From: Chryseobacterium mulctrae
GTDB taxonomy: Bacteria > Bacteroidota > Bacteroidia > Flavobacteriales > Weeksellaceae
Assembly (NCBI RefSeq): GCF_006175945.1
Contig: NZ_VAJL01000001.1
Location: 2,682,501-2,746,500 of the forward strand
DNA: 64,000 bases
Reading direction: 5' to 3'
The notes beneath the pieces were generated by a model that searched no databases, had not been told where the DNA came from, and saw only the letters and a list, made by a program, of their open reading frames with translations. Position 1 is the first letter of the stretch, and every line of letters starts with the position of its first letter. Shown piece by piece: positions 56,034-64,000 of the stretch. The position numbers and the translations under genes are program-made.

Positions 56034-57064
56034 TCCCCCGAAGCATATTCATTTCCGTTGGTAGCACCCGAAAGAAGTTGGTAAACATATACATTTTTAG
56101 TTGAAGAAATATTCATATTATAATGACCATTTCCCTGATGTTGGTATCTTGTACTTGGTACTAGATAATGTTGACCTTCATTAAGATTTATTACAGCTCC
56201 GCTTCCGTTAAATGTGATCTGCGTATTGTTTTCTGTAGCAATAATCAGAGCGGTTTCCATTTCAGAAGTTACCGTTCCATTTCCTTTTACCACTACAAAA
56301 TCTTTTCCTAAACGATCTACAGGAACCGCCTGATCCATCAAAATATCATTGTTGGTAAGGTTTTGAGAAGTATAGGCTGCGTTAAAGTTTCCGTTGGTCA
56401 CAGAAATAGCTTTTGTAGCAACAATTTTTGCGCCTACTAGTCCTGTTTTATTGATATTAGAAGTAGAACTTACAACATCTAAGATGTAAGATTTTCCTTT
56501 ATTAAGTGTAAAAGTTCTTGTGGGTGAAGATATTCCGTCTGAAAAAGTAATACTCGGATTGTAGCCGGAAATTGTAACAACTGTATTGTCTTCAGTCGCA
56601 GTAACTCCGATTGTAGCATTCATATGGTTTTCAGATCCTGAAATAGGAGCTACTCCCGCATAAAATGTTGTTCCTAAACCGGCTGCTCCTTTTGAAGTAA
56701 GAATTTCAGCATGATTCGACATTGCAAACCTATAATTGGCAAAGAATTTTTTAGGACCTTTCACATTCAATCCCATGTTATTTGGGGTAAACAACTGGTT
56801 TTGAGCTGAAGCGATCAAAAAACTATTGGGAATAATTACTTGTGTCGGATTATTCTTACTTACCTGTACCGTTGTATACAATGTGTTATTGTTGAAGATC
56901 TGTACCGAAAAAGGCACTGTTTCATTGGTTGATAAATATAAATATCCTTCAAGACCACCGGTTCCGGCCTTTGCAGACATTGGAGCAAACCAGTGCTCTG
57001 TATCAAGTTGAGCATTAAGGATAAAACACCAAAATGTACAAATAATAAGTAAAAATTTTTTCAT
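56030..57064 (-). CDS. Giant T9SS type B surface protein, copy 4, N-terminal part (frameshifted gene)
   Basis: 344 residues: signal peptide about 1-18 (ILNAQ) and most of the IgGFc-binding-like head (LDTEHWFAPMSAK, STNETVPFSVQIFNNN, NHAEILTSKGAAGLGTTF). It stops at GNEYASGE right where the paralogs continue with a Gly-Gly/Gly-Phe-Asn-Phe-Ile-Pro segment. Adding one G to the run of five (56035-56039) fuses it to the downstream frame as ASGGMNFIPP. As written it would make a secreted head lacking the sorting tail. A TAAATTTG box (rc of 57084-57091) stands 20 nt upstream of the start. Confidence 0.85.
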   Translation of the reverse strand: MKKFLLIICTFWCFILNAQLDTEHWFAPMSAKAGTGGLEGYLYLSTNETVPFSVQIFNNNTLYTTVQVSKNNPTQVIIPNSFLIASAQNQLFTPNNMGLNVKGPKKFFANYRFAMSNHAEILTSKGAAGLGTTFYAGVAPISGSENHMNATIGVTATEDNTVVTISGYNPSITFSDGISSPTRTFTLNKGKSYILDVVSSTSNINKTGLVGAKIVATKAISVTNGNFNAAYTSQNLTNNDILMDQAVPVDRLGKDFVVVKGNGTVTSEMETALIIATENNTQITFNGSGAVINLNEGQHYLVPSTRYQHQGNGHYNMNISSTKNVYVYQLLSGATNGNEYASGE

Positions 57065-57208
57065 GCCTCAGTTTTAGGGGCGACAAATTTAAGTATTAAT
57101 AATCAATTTTTTACAGTATTTTTTTAACACTTTTTTAATATTTAACGAAATGTGGAAAACTTAAAACTAATTTCATATATTATTAATACCGTAAATTGAT
57201 GTTTTCAC

Positions 57209-57242
57209 AAAAAAAATCCCGATGAAAGAATCATCGGGATTA
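57209..57242 (-). terminator. tsf terminator
   Basis: AATCCCGATGA (57215-57225) and TCATCGGGATT (57231-57241), with an A-tract that reads as T on the - strand, 23 nt after the tsf stop. Confidence 0.85.
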
Positions 57243-57264
57243 CTATTTTAAATTTGAAAAGCTA

Positions 57265-58089
57265 TTATAAGCTAACTCTTACAAATCCTGTTACTTTAAG
57301 ATCTCCGTTTACAGATTTTACATAATCAGCAACTGAAATAGAGTTGTCTTTAATGAAATCTTGGTGTACCAAAGTATTGTCTTTGTAGAATCTCTGCATT
57401 TTACCTTTCAAGATATTATCGATAATGTTTGCAGGCTTACCTTCTTCAGTAAGTTTGTGTCTTTCGATTTCCAATTCTTTGTCGATAGTTTCCTGAGAAA
57501 CAGCAGTTTCGTCAAGAGCGATTGGATTCATTGCAGCAGCCTGCATAGAAACAGCTTTAGCAGCTTCGTCAGAACCTTCTACTTTAGCAGAAAGTGCAGT
57601 GATAGCAGCGATTTTGTTTCCAGCGTGGATGTAAGCTCCCAAGAAAGGTCCTGAGATTCTTTCGAATGCACCAATCTCGATTTTCTCACCGATAACTCCA
57701 GTTTGCTCGATCAATTTATCAGCAACAGTCATTCCGTGGAAATCTGTAGCCAATAATTCTTCTTTAGTAGCAGCGAAAATAGCCATTTCAGCTAATTCGT
57801 AAGCTAGCTCGATGAACGCTTCGTTTTTAGCAACGAAGTCAGTTTCGCAGTTTAAAGAAATAATAACACCTAAAGTATTATCTTCGTTTACTCTTGCGAT
57901 TACTGCACCTTCAGAAGAATCTCTGTCAGCTCTGTTAGCAGCAACTTTTTGTCCTTTTTTTCTAAGGATATCTACTGCTTTTTCGAAGTCTCCTTCTGCT
58001 TCAACTAGAGCTTTCTTGCAGTCCATCATACCTGCACCTGTTTGGTTTCTTAATTTTGCTACGTCTGCAGCAGCTGGTGAATAAGACAT
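57265..58089 (-). CDS. tsf: Elongation factor Ts
   Basis: 274 residues. N-terminal UBA-like domain with DVAKLRNQTGAGMMDCKKAL and the conserved TDFVAKNEAF stretch (EF-Tu contact) near residue 82, then the two dimerisation subdomains. Exchanges GDP for GTP on EF-Tu. It is normally the neighbour of rpsB but here stands 18 kb away in the opposite direction, with its own TATCTTTG box (rc of 58151-58158) and terminator. Confidence 0.98.
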   Translation of the reverse strand: MSYSPAAADVAKLRNQTGAGMMDCKKALVEAEGDFEKAVDILRKKGQKVAANRADRDSSEGAVIARVNEDNTLGVIISLNCETDFVAKNEAFIELAYELAEMAIFAATKEELLATDFHGMTVADKLIEQTGVIGEKIEIGAFERISGPFLGAYIHAGNKIAAITALSAKVEGSDEAAKAVSMQAAAMNPIALDETAVSQETIDKELEIERHKLTEEGKPANIIDNILKGKMQRFYKDNTLVHQDFIKDNSISVADYVKSVNGDLKVTGFVRVSL

Positions 58090-58232
58090 AATATTTATTA
58101 TTTTTTATTTAAAATTATAATTAACTTTAATAGTTTATTTTTGAGCAGGGCAAAGATAATGATTTTAATGATAAACTAAAAAATGACTTTTAACGTTATA
58201 GTATTTATTTAATAAATTTTTAAAGATTTTAC

Positions 58233-58940
58233 ATGAAAAAACTATTTCTAATCATATTCCTTTCCATTTTCAGTGTAGGCTTTGCTCAAAAGAAGAAAAA
58301 AGCCAAAGCTAAAGTTGTTGATGAAAAAGAAACAGTTATTATTTATACGCTTGAAGAAGCTGAGTCTACTGCAGAAGCAAGAATTATCGCGGGTTTTATT
58401 AAACAAAATCCGGGACACGAAAAAAACGACAAGTTAAAAAGAAAACTTATTGATATTATTATGGCAGATAATTCCATCGAGGCGAAACCGACCATAAAAC
58501 CTTTAAGTAAAAATAAAATTGAAAAAATTGTAAGTAATAACGAACTTAATAAAGGTAAAACTTTAGCTTCAAATACCAATGCAAAAACGGCTGCTACACC
58601 AGAAAGAACGGTTAATTATGCTGCAGTAGGAAGTTCAAGTAAAAAATCTGAACCTAGTGCTGAAGCAAAAAAAACAGCTTCTTATTTGACTCATCTCTTC
58701 AATAATGATCCTAACGATAATGAAGCTTATATTAATATTAAAAACAAATCGAAATGCAGATTAATTGTAAAAATAAACGGGAAAAAATATTATAATCTGG
58801 ATGTGCCACCAAACGGACAAAATTTTGTAATGGTTGAAAAAGGAGAATATGTTTTAACTACATCGGTTTGTGATGCCAAATATTCTTCACTCAAAAAAGT
58901 AACAAGAGATATTGAAATTCAGTTAAATGTTGCTGAATAA
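58233..58940 (+). CDS. Secreted protein of the DUF6759-like paralog family, copy 4
   Basis: 235 residues. Signal peptide about 1-18 (VGFAQ) followed by a Lys-rich stretch. The family motif appears as AEARIIAGFIKQNPGHEKND (weaker) and the C-terminal domain as IKNKSKCRLIVKINGKKYYN, LDVPPNGQNFVMVEKGEYV and SVCDAKYSSLKK. It is in the opposite orientation to copies 1-3 and lies directly upstream of tsf on the other strand. Unknown function. Confidence 0.65.
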   Translation: MKKLFLIIFLSIFSVGFAQKKKKAKAKVVDEKETVIIYTLEEAESTAEARIIAGFIKQNPGHEKNDKLKRKLIDIIMADNSIEAKPTIKPLSKNKIEKIVSNNELNKGKTLASNTNAKTAATPERTVNYAAVGSSSKKSEPSAEAKKTASYLTHLFNNDPNDNEAYINIKNKSKCRLIVKINGKKYYNLDVPPNGQNFVMVEKGEYVLTTSVCDAKYSSLKKVTRDIEIQLNVAE

Positions 58941-58963
58941 AAAATAATAGAAAAAATGTAAAC

Positions 58964-58998
58964 AAAAAGCGGTTAAGAATTTTCTTAACCGCTTTTTG
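58964..58998. terminator. Bidirectional terminator
   Basis: AAAAAGCGGTTAAGAA pairs with TTCTTAACCGCTTTTT, a perfect 16-bp stem with a loop of 2-4 nt; serves the paralog gene and accA. Confidence 0.85.
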
Positions 58999-59955
58999 TT
59001 ATCCTTTAAATTGCCCCATCGCAATAAACTTGTCTTGTCTGTGAGTTTCAAGTTCCTTACCTGTAAATTTAGAGAAAGCTTTTATATTCTGTAAAATAGA
59101 AGCTTTTAAATTTAAATAAGCAACTTCCGGGTCATAATGAGCTCCACCAAGTGGCTCTTCTATAATTCCGTCGATGAATTTTTCTCTCAATGCATCTTTC
59201 GGAGTAAGATTTAGTGCGTTTGCAGCATCTTCTTTGTGATCCCAGTTTCTCCAAAGAATTGAAGAACAACTTTCTGGTGCAATTACGGTGTACCAAGTGT
59301 TTTCTAACATGTACACTTTGTTACCAACGCCAATTCCTAATGCACCACCACTTGCTCCTTCACCGATAATGTAAGTGAAAATAGGAGTTTTAAGCATTGT
59401 CATTTCGAAAATGTTTCTTGCAATTGCTTCACCTTGTCCTCTTTCTTCAGCTTCCAAACCTGGATAAGCTCCCGGTGTATCTACCAAAGTAACTACAGGA
59501 ATTTTGAATTTTTCAGCAAGCTTCATTAGTCTTAAAGCTTTTCTGTATCCTTCAGGATTTGGCATTCCGAATCTTCTGTATTGTCTTTCTTTGGTTGTTC
59601 TCCCTTTTTGAGTTCCTAAAATCATGATTCTTTGACCATCCAATGTAGCCAAACCACCAATCAATGCAGGATCATCTGCGAAGTTTCTGTCACCGTGAAG
59701 CTCAAGGAAGCTTCCTTTATCTACCATACCTTTAATGTAATCTAAAGTATATGGGCGATCCGGATGACGCGATAACTGTACTCTTTGCCAAGGGGTAAGA
59801 TTTCCGTAGATCTCTTTTTTTGTATCTCTGATCTTGTCTTCGATCTGGCTGCATGCTAATTTTACATCAACACCACTTTCTTCTCCTACCAAAGAACATG
59901 TTTGATATTGATCCATCAGCTCTTTTATAGGAAGTTCGAAACTTAAATATTCCAT
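58999..59955 (-). CDS. accA: Acetyl-CoA carboxylase carboxyltransferase subunit alpha
   Basis: 318 residues, family length about 317. Transfers CO2 from carboxybiotin to acetyl-CoA, first step of fatty acid synthesis; works with AccD. Conserved regions: [52 protein letters not shown], and [15 protein letters not shown]. It lies 47 nt downstream of gltX on the same strand and may be transcribed with it. Confidence 0.98.
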   Translation of the reverse strand: MEYLSFELPIKELMDQYQTCSLVGEESGVDVKLACSQIEDKIRDTKKEIYGNLTPWQRVQLSRHPDRPYTLDYIKGMVDKGSFLELHGDRNFADDPALIGGLATLDGQRIMILGTQKGRTTKERQYRRFGMPNPEGYRKALRLMKLAEKFKIPVVTLVDTPGAYPGLEAEERGQGEAIARNIFEMTMLKTPIFTYIIGEGASGGALGIGVGNKVYMLENTWYTVIAPESCSSILWRNWDHKEDAANALNLTPKDALREKFIDGIIEEPLGGAHYDPEVAYLNLKASILQNIKAFSKFTGKELETHRQDKFIAMGQFKG

Positions 59956-60002
59956 TCTTGAAGTAAATTAAATCTTTCAAATGTATGAAAAATTATGAAA
60001 AC

Positions 60003-61730
60003 CTATTTAAAATTATTTACAGCATTGCCTATTCTGGCGATACTTTCTTCTTTTCCAATGAGTTCCAAAATATCCGGAACGTCTGGCCCTTTCAATTCTC
60101 CTACCAAAGCTAAACGAAGAGGCATCATTACTTTCCCCATTCCCAAACCTTTGTTTTCAGCAAAGTCGTGTAAGTTCTGTTTGATGTTTTCTGAAACGAA
60201 ATCATTGATTGAATTTAAATTTTCAGCAAATTCAGTCAAAAGATTTGAAGTTTCGTCATTCCAAGCTTTTTTTGAAGCTTTCTCATCGTAAGAAGTTGGC
60301 GCTTCAAAGAGAAACTTTCCATTTTCATAAATGTCTTTCGGGAAAGTCGCTCTTTCTTTCATTAGATGAATAATCTTTAATAATTTTTCATCATCTATAT
60401 TTAAGCTTAAGTCTGAATTTTTAAGAATATCTAATAATTCTTCATTAGATTTCAATTGGATATAATGATGATTCAGAGATTCAGATTTCTCTTTACTAAA
60501 TCTAGCTCCGGCTTTATGAACTTTATTTAAATCAAATTCTTTAATCATTTCTTCCAAAGTTAGATTTTCTTTATCGTCAGCAGGAGACCAGCCTAAAAGC
60601 GAAATCATATTAATAAATGCCTCAGGAAGATAACCACTTTCTCTATAACCTTTTGAAACATTTCCTGTTTTAGGATCTGTAAAGTTTAATGGAAATACTG
60701 GGAATCCGAATTTATCACCGTCTCTTTTGCTTAATTTTCCAGAAAGTCCTTTCTTTAAAAACTGTTTTACAGAAGCCGTGATTTCATTATCCTTATCATT
60801 TTCATTCAACATAGATTTAAATCTTGGACTTTTCACTTCTGAGAAAAGAGATTTAATAATTGTAGCCGATTCATCAAAAGAGAATTGATTGTTTTTGGCT
60901 ACAAATTCTTCTGTGAAAGATTTTGTAATGCTATCAATGTTTTCTTTATTGATTAAAGTTGAAACATCAGGTTTTAAAATTAAAGAAAGGTGGGCAAACT
61001 GAGGAGCTTCCCAACCCATTGCTTCATATAATAAAGTGTGTAAACCTAAAGAAGGTAACCATTCTTCACCACGAATAACGTGAGAAATTTCCATCTCATG
61101 GTCGTCGATAATGTTGGCGAAGTGGTAAGTTGGCATTCCGTCGTTTTTTACCAAAACTTTATCGTCTAAAGTATCTGTATTTACCGCAGAATTCCCTCTG
61201 ATGATGTCTACCAAACCTAAAGTTCTGTCAACAGGCATTTTAAATCTTACAACGTAAGGTGTTTTTGCCTCCAACAACTTTTGAACTTCCTCTTCAGAAA
61301 GTGCAAGACTGTTTCTTAAACGGTTTCTGGTTTTATTGTCATAAGAGAAAACATCGCCTTTAGCTTCGTATTCAGCACGGATTGCGTCTAATTCTTCCGC
61401 AGTGTCGAAAGCGATGTAAGCATAATCTGTTTTTAGGATTTGCTCTGTGTATTTATCGTAAATATCTCTTCTTTCAGATTGTCTATATGGAGCAAATTTT
61501 CCGCCTTTTTTAGGGCTTTCATCGGGGATGATTCCGCACCATTCCAAGGCTTCCTCAATGTATTCTTCGGCTCCTTCTACATATCTTGCAGTATCGGTGT
61601 CTTCTATTCTCAAAACAAATTCGCCGCCCTGATTTTTAGCAAAAAGATAATCATACAATGCGGTTCTTACGCCTCCCAAATGCAAAGGTCCTGTAGGACT
61701 TGGTGCAAAACGGACTCTTACTTTCTCCAT
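60003..61730 (-). CDS. gltX: Glutamyl-tRNA synthetase (with a large insertion)
   Basis: 575 residues, against about 500 for the usual bacterial enzyme. HIGH-type motif FAPSPTGPLHLGGVRTAL at 8-25 and KMSKS-type motif KLSKR at 332-336 are present. The extra length is a 75-residue insertion (256-330, DNA 60741-60965) placed directly before the KLSKR loop, rich in Ser, Lys, Asn and Glu and predicted helical. It keeps the reading frame and flanking motifs (LSLILKPD, GDKFGFPVFPL), so the enzyme is likely active. A TAAATTTG box (rc of 61748-61755) is 18 nt before the start. Confidence 0.96.
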   Translation of the reverse strand: MEKVRVRFAPSPTGPLHLGGVRTALYDYLFAKNQGGEFVLRIEDTDTARYVEGAEEYIEEALEWCGIIPDESPKKGGKFAPYRQSERRDIYDKYTEQILKTDYAYIAFDTAEELDAIRAEYEAKGDVFSYDNKTRNRLRNSLALSEEEVQKLLEAKTPYVVRFKMPVDRTLGLVDIIRGNSAVNTDTLDDKVLVKNDGMPTYHFANIIDDHEMEISHVIRGEEWLPSLGLHTLLYEAMGWEAPQFAHLSLILKPDVSTLINKENIDSITKSFTEEFVAKNNQFSFDESATIIKSLFSEVKSPRFKSMLNENDKDNEITASVKQFLKKGLSGKLSKRDGDKFGFPVFPLNFTDPKTGNVSKGYRESGYLPEAFINMISLLGWSPADDKENLTLEEMIKEFDLNKVHKAGARFSKEKSESLNHHYIQLKSNEELLDILKNSDLSLNIDDEKLLKIIHLMKERATFPKDIYENGKFLFEAPTSYDEKASKKAWNDETSNLLTEFAENLNSINDFVSENIKQNLHDFAENKGLGMGKVMMPLRLALVGELKGPDVPDILELIGKEESIARIGNAVNNFK

Positions 61731-61795
61731 TTTAAATAAAATTTTTGCAAATTTACTTAAAATTAAATGTTTTAATGATGTTTAATGTTTTCTAT

Positions 61796-61827
61796 GTTGG
61801 GATTTTTAATCTTAATATTTACATTTG
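61796..61827 (+). promoter_or_regulatory. Promoter of the cupin gene
   Basis: TTG at 61797-61799 and TACATTTG at 61820-61827 (20 nt apart), 24 nt before the ATG at 61851. The transcript start would be near 61834, which argues against the TTG at 61836 as start codon. Confidence 0.65.
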
Positions 61828-61850
61828 TATAAATTTTGAATTCAAAAAAT

Positions 61851-62195
61851 ATGTTAGAAATTGGCGAAAGACCTTGGGGTAAATATTATGTTTTGGCAGA
61901 CGAACCTAATTATAAACTGAAAAGAATTGAGGTAAATCCGGGGCAAAAACTATCATACCAATATCATCATAAAAGACAAGAGCAATGGACGATCATTGAA
62001 GGTGATGCTACCATAATTTTGGATGATAAAGAAATAAAATTGTCTTACGGCGAAAGTATTTTCATTCCTTTAGGAGCCAAACACAGAATCATGAATCTTT
62101 CAGAAAAACCAGTTGTCTTCATTGAAGTACAAACAGGAACTTACTTTGGTGAGGATGATATTGTGAGGCTGAGTGATGAATATGACAGACAATAA
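61851..62195 (+). CDS. Cupin-domain phosphomannose isomerase type II-like protein
   Basis: 114 residues. Single cupin fold like the C-terminal domain of mannose-1-phosphate guanylyltransferase/mannose-6-phosphate isomerase (RPWGKYYVL; PGQKLSYQYHHKRQEQWTII; metal-binding His and Glu in YHHKRQEQW; GESIFIPLGAKHRI). Without the N-terminal GDP-mannose pyrophosphorylase domain, it would only interconvert fructose- and mannose-6-phosphate or act as a binding cupin. First gene of a sugar-related cluster; the next gene starts 4 nt after its stop. Confidence 0.85.
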   Translation: MLEIGERPWGKYYVLADEPNYKLKRIEVNPGQKLSYQYHHKRQEQWTIIEGDATIILDDKEIKLSYGESIFIPLGAKHRIMNLSEKPVVFIEVQTGTYFGEDDIVRLSDEYDRQ

Positions 62196-62199
62196 TTAA

Positions 62200-63021
62200 A
62201 TGGAAAAATTAATATTATTCGTAAAAACTTACAGAGCTGATTTTGAGTCTTGTAGTAAGCTGATTAAGTCAATTAATCAACATAATAAAGATGAAATAAA
62301 ACTTCTGATTTCTGTAAATGACGAAGATATTAGTTTTTTTAAACAAAATCTACAAACCGATCTTTTTGATGTTATAAAAGACAGTGATATTATTGCCATG
62401 GAAAATAAAGATCCTTGGCAATATCAACAAATTGTAAAATCTCAGTTACATAGACTAAACATCACAGAAAACTATGTGTGTTTAGATTCAGATTCTTATT
62501 TTATCAAAGATTTTTACATATCTGATTTTATTCAGGATGATGTTCCTTATACGATCATTCATCAACAGAAAGAGATGTTCTCTTGGTTGAGTAATAATCG
62601 TAAGCATTTTAAAGATGATCCGAAACAATATTTTGAAGATATAAGCAGAAAAATAATGGCTAAATTCGGACGTAAAGGGATTTGCTACGATTATGGTCCT
62701 TCACCAACAATCTGGTCAAACAAAGTTTGGAAAGATTTTCAAAAAAACTACTTAGACGCAAACAATATCAATTATCCGGATCTTATTCACGAGTTTCCGA
62801 GTGAATTTACATGGTACGGTGAATGGCTTTTGAAGAGCAATGTTATCCCTCTTTTCCCTAAAGAACCCCTTTTTAAAGTTTTTCATTATAAGAAGCAGTT
62901 TCAGGATTTTATAAAAGAAGGTCATACAAGAGAGTCAATTAAAGAGAATTATTTGGGTGTTGTTTTGCAATCGAACTGGAATCGTGACTTGAAATGGTAT
63001 CAGAAAAAAATTAGTTTATAA
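62200..63021 (+). CDS. DUF6492-like putative glycosyltransferase
   Basis: 273 residues, no signal peptide. N-terminal strand LILFVKTYRADFESCSKLIKS and a D-x-D-type motif in VCLDSDSYFIKDF (about 95-100) fit a GT-A-fold glycosyltransferase of the DUF6492 type. Later motifs include GPSPTIWSNKVWKDF and EFTWYGEWLL, also typical. Nucleotide sugar unknown. It is 4 nt downstream of the cupin gene and 24 nt upstream of a GT4 gene, so the three form a transcript for surface polysaccharide or glycan. Confidence 0.7.
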   Translation: MEKLILFVKTYRADFESCSKLIKSINQHNKDEIKLLISVNDEDISFFKQNLQTDLFDVIKDSDIIAMENKDPWQYQQIVKSQLHRLNITENYVCLDSDSYFIKDFYISDFIQDDVPYTIIHQQKEMFSWLSNNRKHFKDDPKQYFEDISRKIMAKFGRKGICYDYGPSPTIWSNKVWKDFQKNYLDANNINYPDLIHEFPSEFTWYGEWLLKSNVIPLFPKEPLFKVFHYKKQFQDFIKEGHTRESIKENYLGVVLQSNWNRDLKWYQKKISL

Positions 63022-63045
63022 TTAAAAAATCAAATTTTGATCCCG

Positions 63046-64000
63046 ATGAAAGTAATCTTAGACGCCGATGTAATTGCAGATTTCTATAAAGATAACCGTA
63101 CCGGAATTTTTCGTGTTACTTATGAGATGTTCAAGGCTCTCAGCGAAAATAATTCAGTAGAGACTTTCTATGCTCATCTGAGTTTGTTTAATTATGAAAC
63201 GAGTACAAGAGAATTAGACAATTTTTTTAATGAGAACTCCATAAAAATAAAAGCGGCGAATCATAGAGATAAAAGAAAATTTTTACCTCTTAGAAAAGAA
63301 AAGTTATTTCGAAAACTATACAAAAAGTTTGGAGTTTCCAATTTTGCCAATACTTATTTTGAAACCTTTAAAGAAGCTCAGATTTTTCATTCTTTTTATT
63401 ATCCTATTAATAAAGAAATCAGAAAGTTTCCCAATTTAAAAAATGTTATTACAATTCATGATTTGATTCCTATTTTGTTTCCCGATCTCCATTTTACTTC
63501 TGGTTTTATAAAGGAAATTATTGCAAGTATTGGAAAAGACGATTATGTAGTTTGTGTTTCTGAAAATACTAAAAAAGACTTGCTGGAATTTGCTCCTCAT
63601 TTGAATCCGGATCAAGTTTTTGTTAATTTATTAGCGGCTTCAAAATCACTTTTCTATGTTTGTAATGATGTCGAAAAGTTCAATGTCATTAAAGAGAAAT
63701 ATAATTTACCAGAGAAATATTTTCTGAGTGTAGGTACATTCGAACCCCGCAAAAATGTAGATTTTGTAATTCGAAATTTTCTTCAGTTTATTAAAGAAAA
63801 TAAAATTGATGATGTAAGTTTAGTTCTTGTAGGAGCAAAAGGTTGGGATTACGACAAGATTTTCGAGCAATACAATAATGCTGAAGAATTAAAACATAAA
63901 ATAATCATCACAGGAAGAGTTCCTGATGAAGAATTGGCAAGTTTGTACAGTCATGCTCATTCTTTTTATTATATGTCTTTATACGAAGGCTTTGGTTTAC
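63046..64000 (+). CDS. Glycosyltransferase family 4, partial (runs off the end)
   Basis: The frame is open from ATG 63046 to the last base (318 codons), without a stop, so it is cut by the window edge. Recognisable GT-B features: ITIHDLIPILFPDLHF in the first Rossmann domain, VCVSENTKKDL, and in the second domain LSVGTFEPRKNVDF, LVGAKGWD, and the EGFGL motif at the very end (LYEGFGL), where nucleotide-sugar binding Glu residues lie. Retaining GT-B transferase of surface glycan assembly is the likely role. Confidence 0.88.
   Translation, partial: MKVILDADVIADFYKDNRTGIFRVTYEMFKALSENNSVETFYAHLSLFNYETSTRELDNFFNENSIKIKAANHRDKRKFLPLRKEKLFRKLYKKFGVSNFANTYFETFKEAQIFHSFYYPINKEIRKFPNLKNVITIHDLIPILFPDLHFTSGFIKEIIASIGKDDYVVCVSENTKKDLLEFAPHLNPDQVFVNLLAASKSLFYVCNDVEKFNVIKEKYNLPEKYFLSVGTFEPRKNVDFVIRNFLQFIKENKIDDVSLVLVGAKGWDYDKIFEQYNNAEELKHKIIITGRVPDEELASLYSHAHSFYYMSLYEGFGL

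Overview
The window looks like a piece of chromosome from a low-GC flavobacterium, most likely Chryseobacterium or a close relative in the Weeksellaceae. The evidence: type IX secretion (T9SS) C-terminal sorting domains of both type A and type B, the Bacteroidetes promoter pattern (TTTG or TTG, about 19 nt, then TAnnTTTG) before many genes, a type B ribosomal protein L31, GIN/DUF4252 proteins, and many lipoproteins and secreted proteins typical of that group. The genus is my inference from gene content. No tRNA, rRNA or CRISPR array was seen.

Layout. 0.1-5 kb (- strand): a three-gene set that looks like a chaperone/usher-type surface system (small secreted subunit, two-domain periplasmic chaperone-like protein, outer-membrane barrel with periplasmic Ig-like domains), then an orphan C-terminal piece of phospholipase C. 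5.3-12.6 kb (-): Omp85-family outer-membrane protein, SDR oxidoreductase, small secreted or membrane unknowns, aroA, a MazG-like pyrophosphohydrolase and a beta-helix lipoprotein. 12.8-17.6 kb (+): ribosomal L31, a GlmU-like sugar nucleotidyltransferase, and an ECF sigma / putative anti-sigma / GIN-DUF4252 / DUF4252 locus. 17.64-20.19 kb: an IS91-type element with its own tyrosine recombinase. 20.3-22.4 kb: guaB followed by an unexplained array of large hairpins. 22.4-36.8 kb: DUF4407 protein, secreted M43-type metalloprotease, a broken lipocalin-like lipoprotein gene, ruvC, 2H phosphoesterase, a PadR/HAAS-like cassette with a palindromic operator candidate, a beta-lactamase-fold lipoprotein, a LamG-like T9SS protein, a Dph6-like enzyme, a lipoprotein and a fused B12-dependent acyl-CoA mutase (IcmF type). 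37.6-39.4 kb (+): rplM-rpsI-rpsB. 39.5-57.1 kb (-): paralogous small lipoproteins or secreted proteins, trmB, and a tandem array of four giant T9SS type B surface proteins with IgGFc-binding-like heads. 57.2-61.7 kb: tsf, another small paralog, accA, gltX. 61.8-64 kb (+): cupin, DUF6492-like and GT4 genes that look like the start of a polysaccharide cluster and run off the end.

The main themes are cell-surface construction and chromosome plasticity. Three single-base homopolymer contractions (17.76, 25.73 and 56.04 kb) break otherwise recognisable genes and may be real or assembly errors. Heptanucleotide-phased repeats of different sequence but identical 7-nt period occur at five sites. The position and orientation of tsf relative to rpsB suggest an 18.6-kb inversion.
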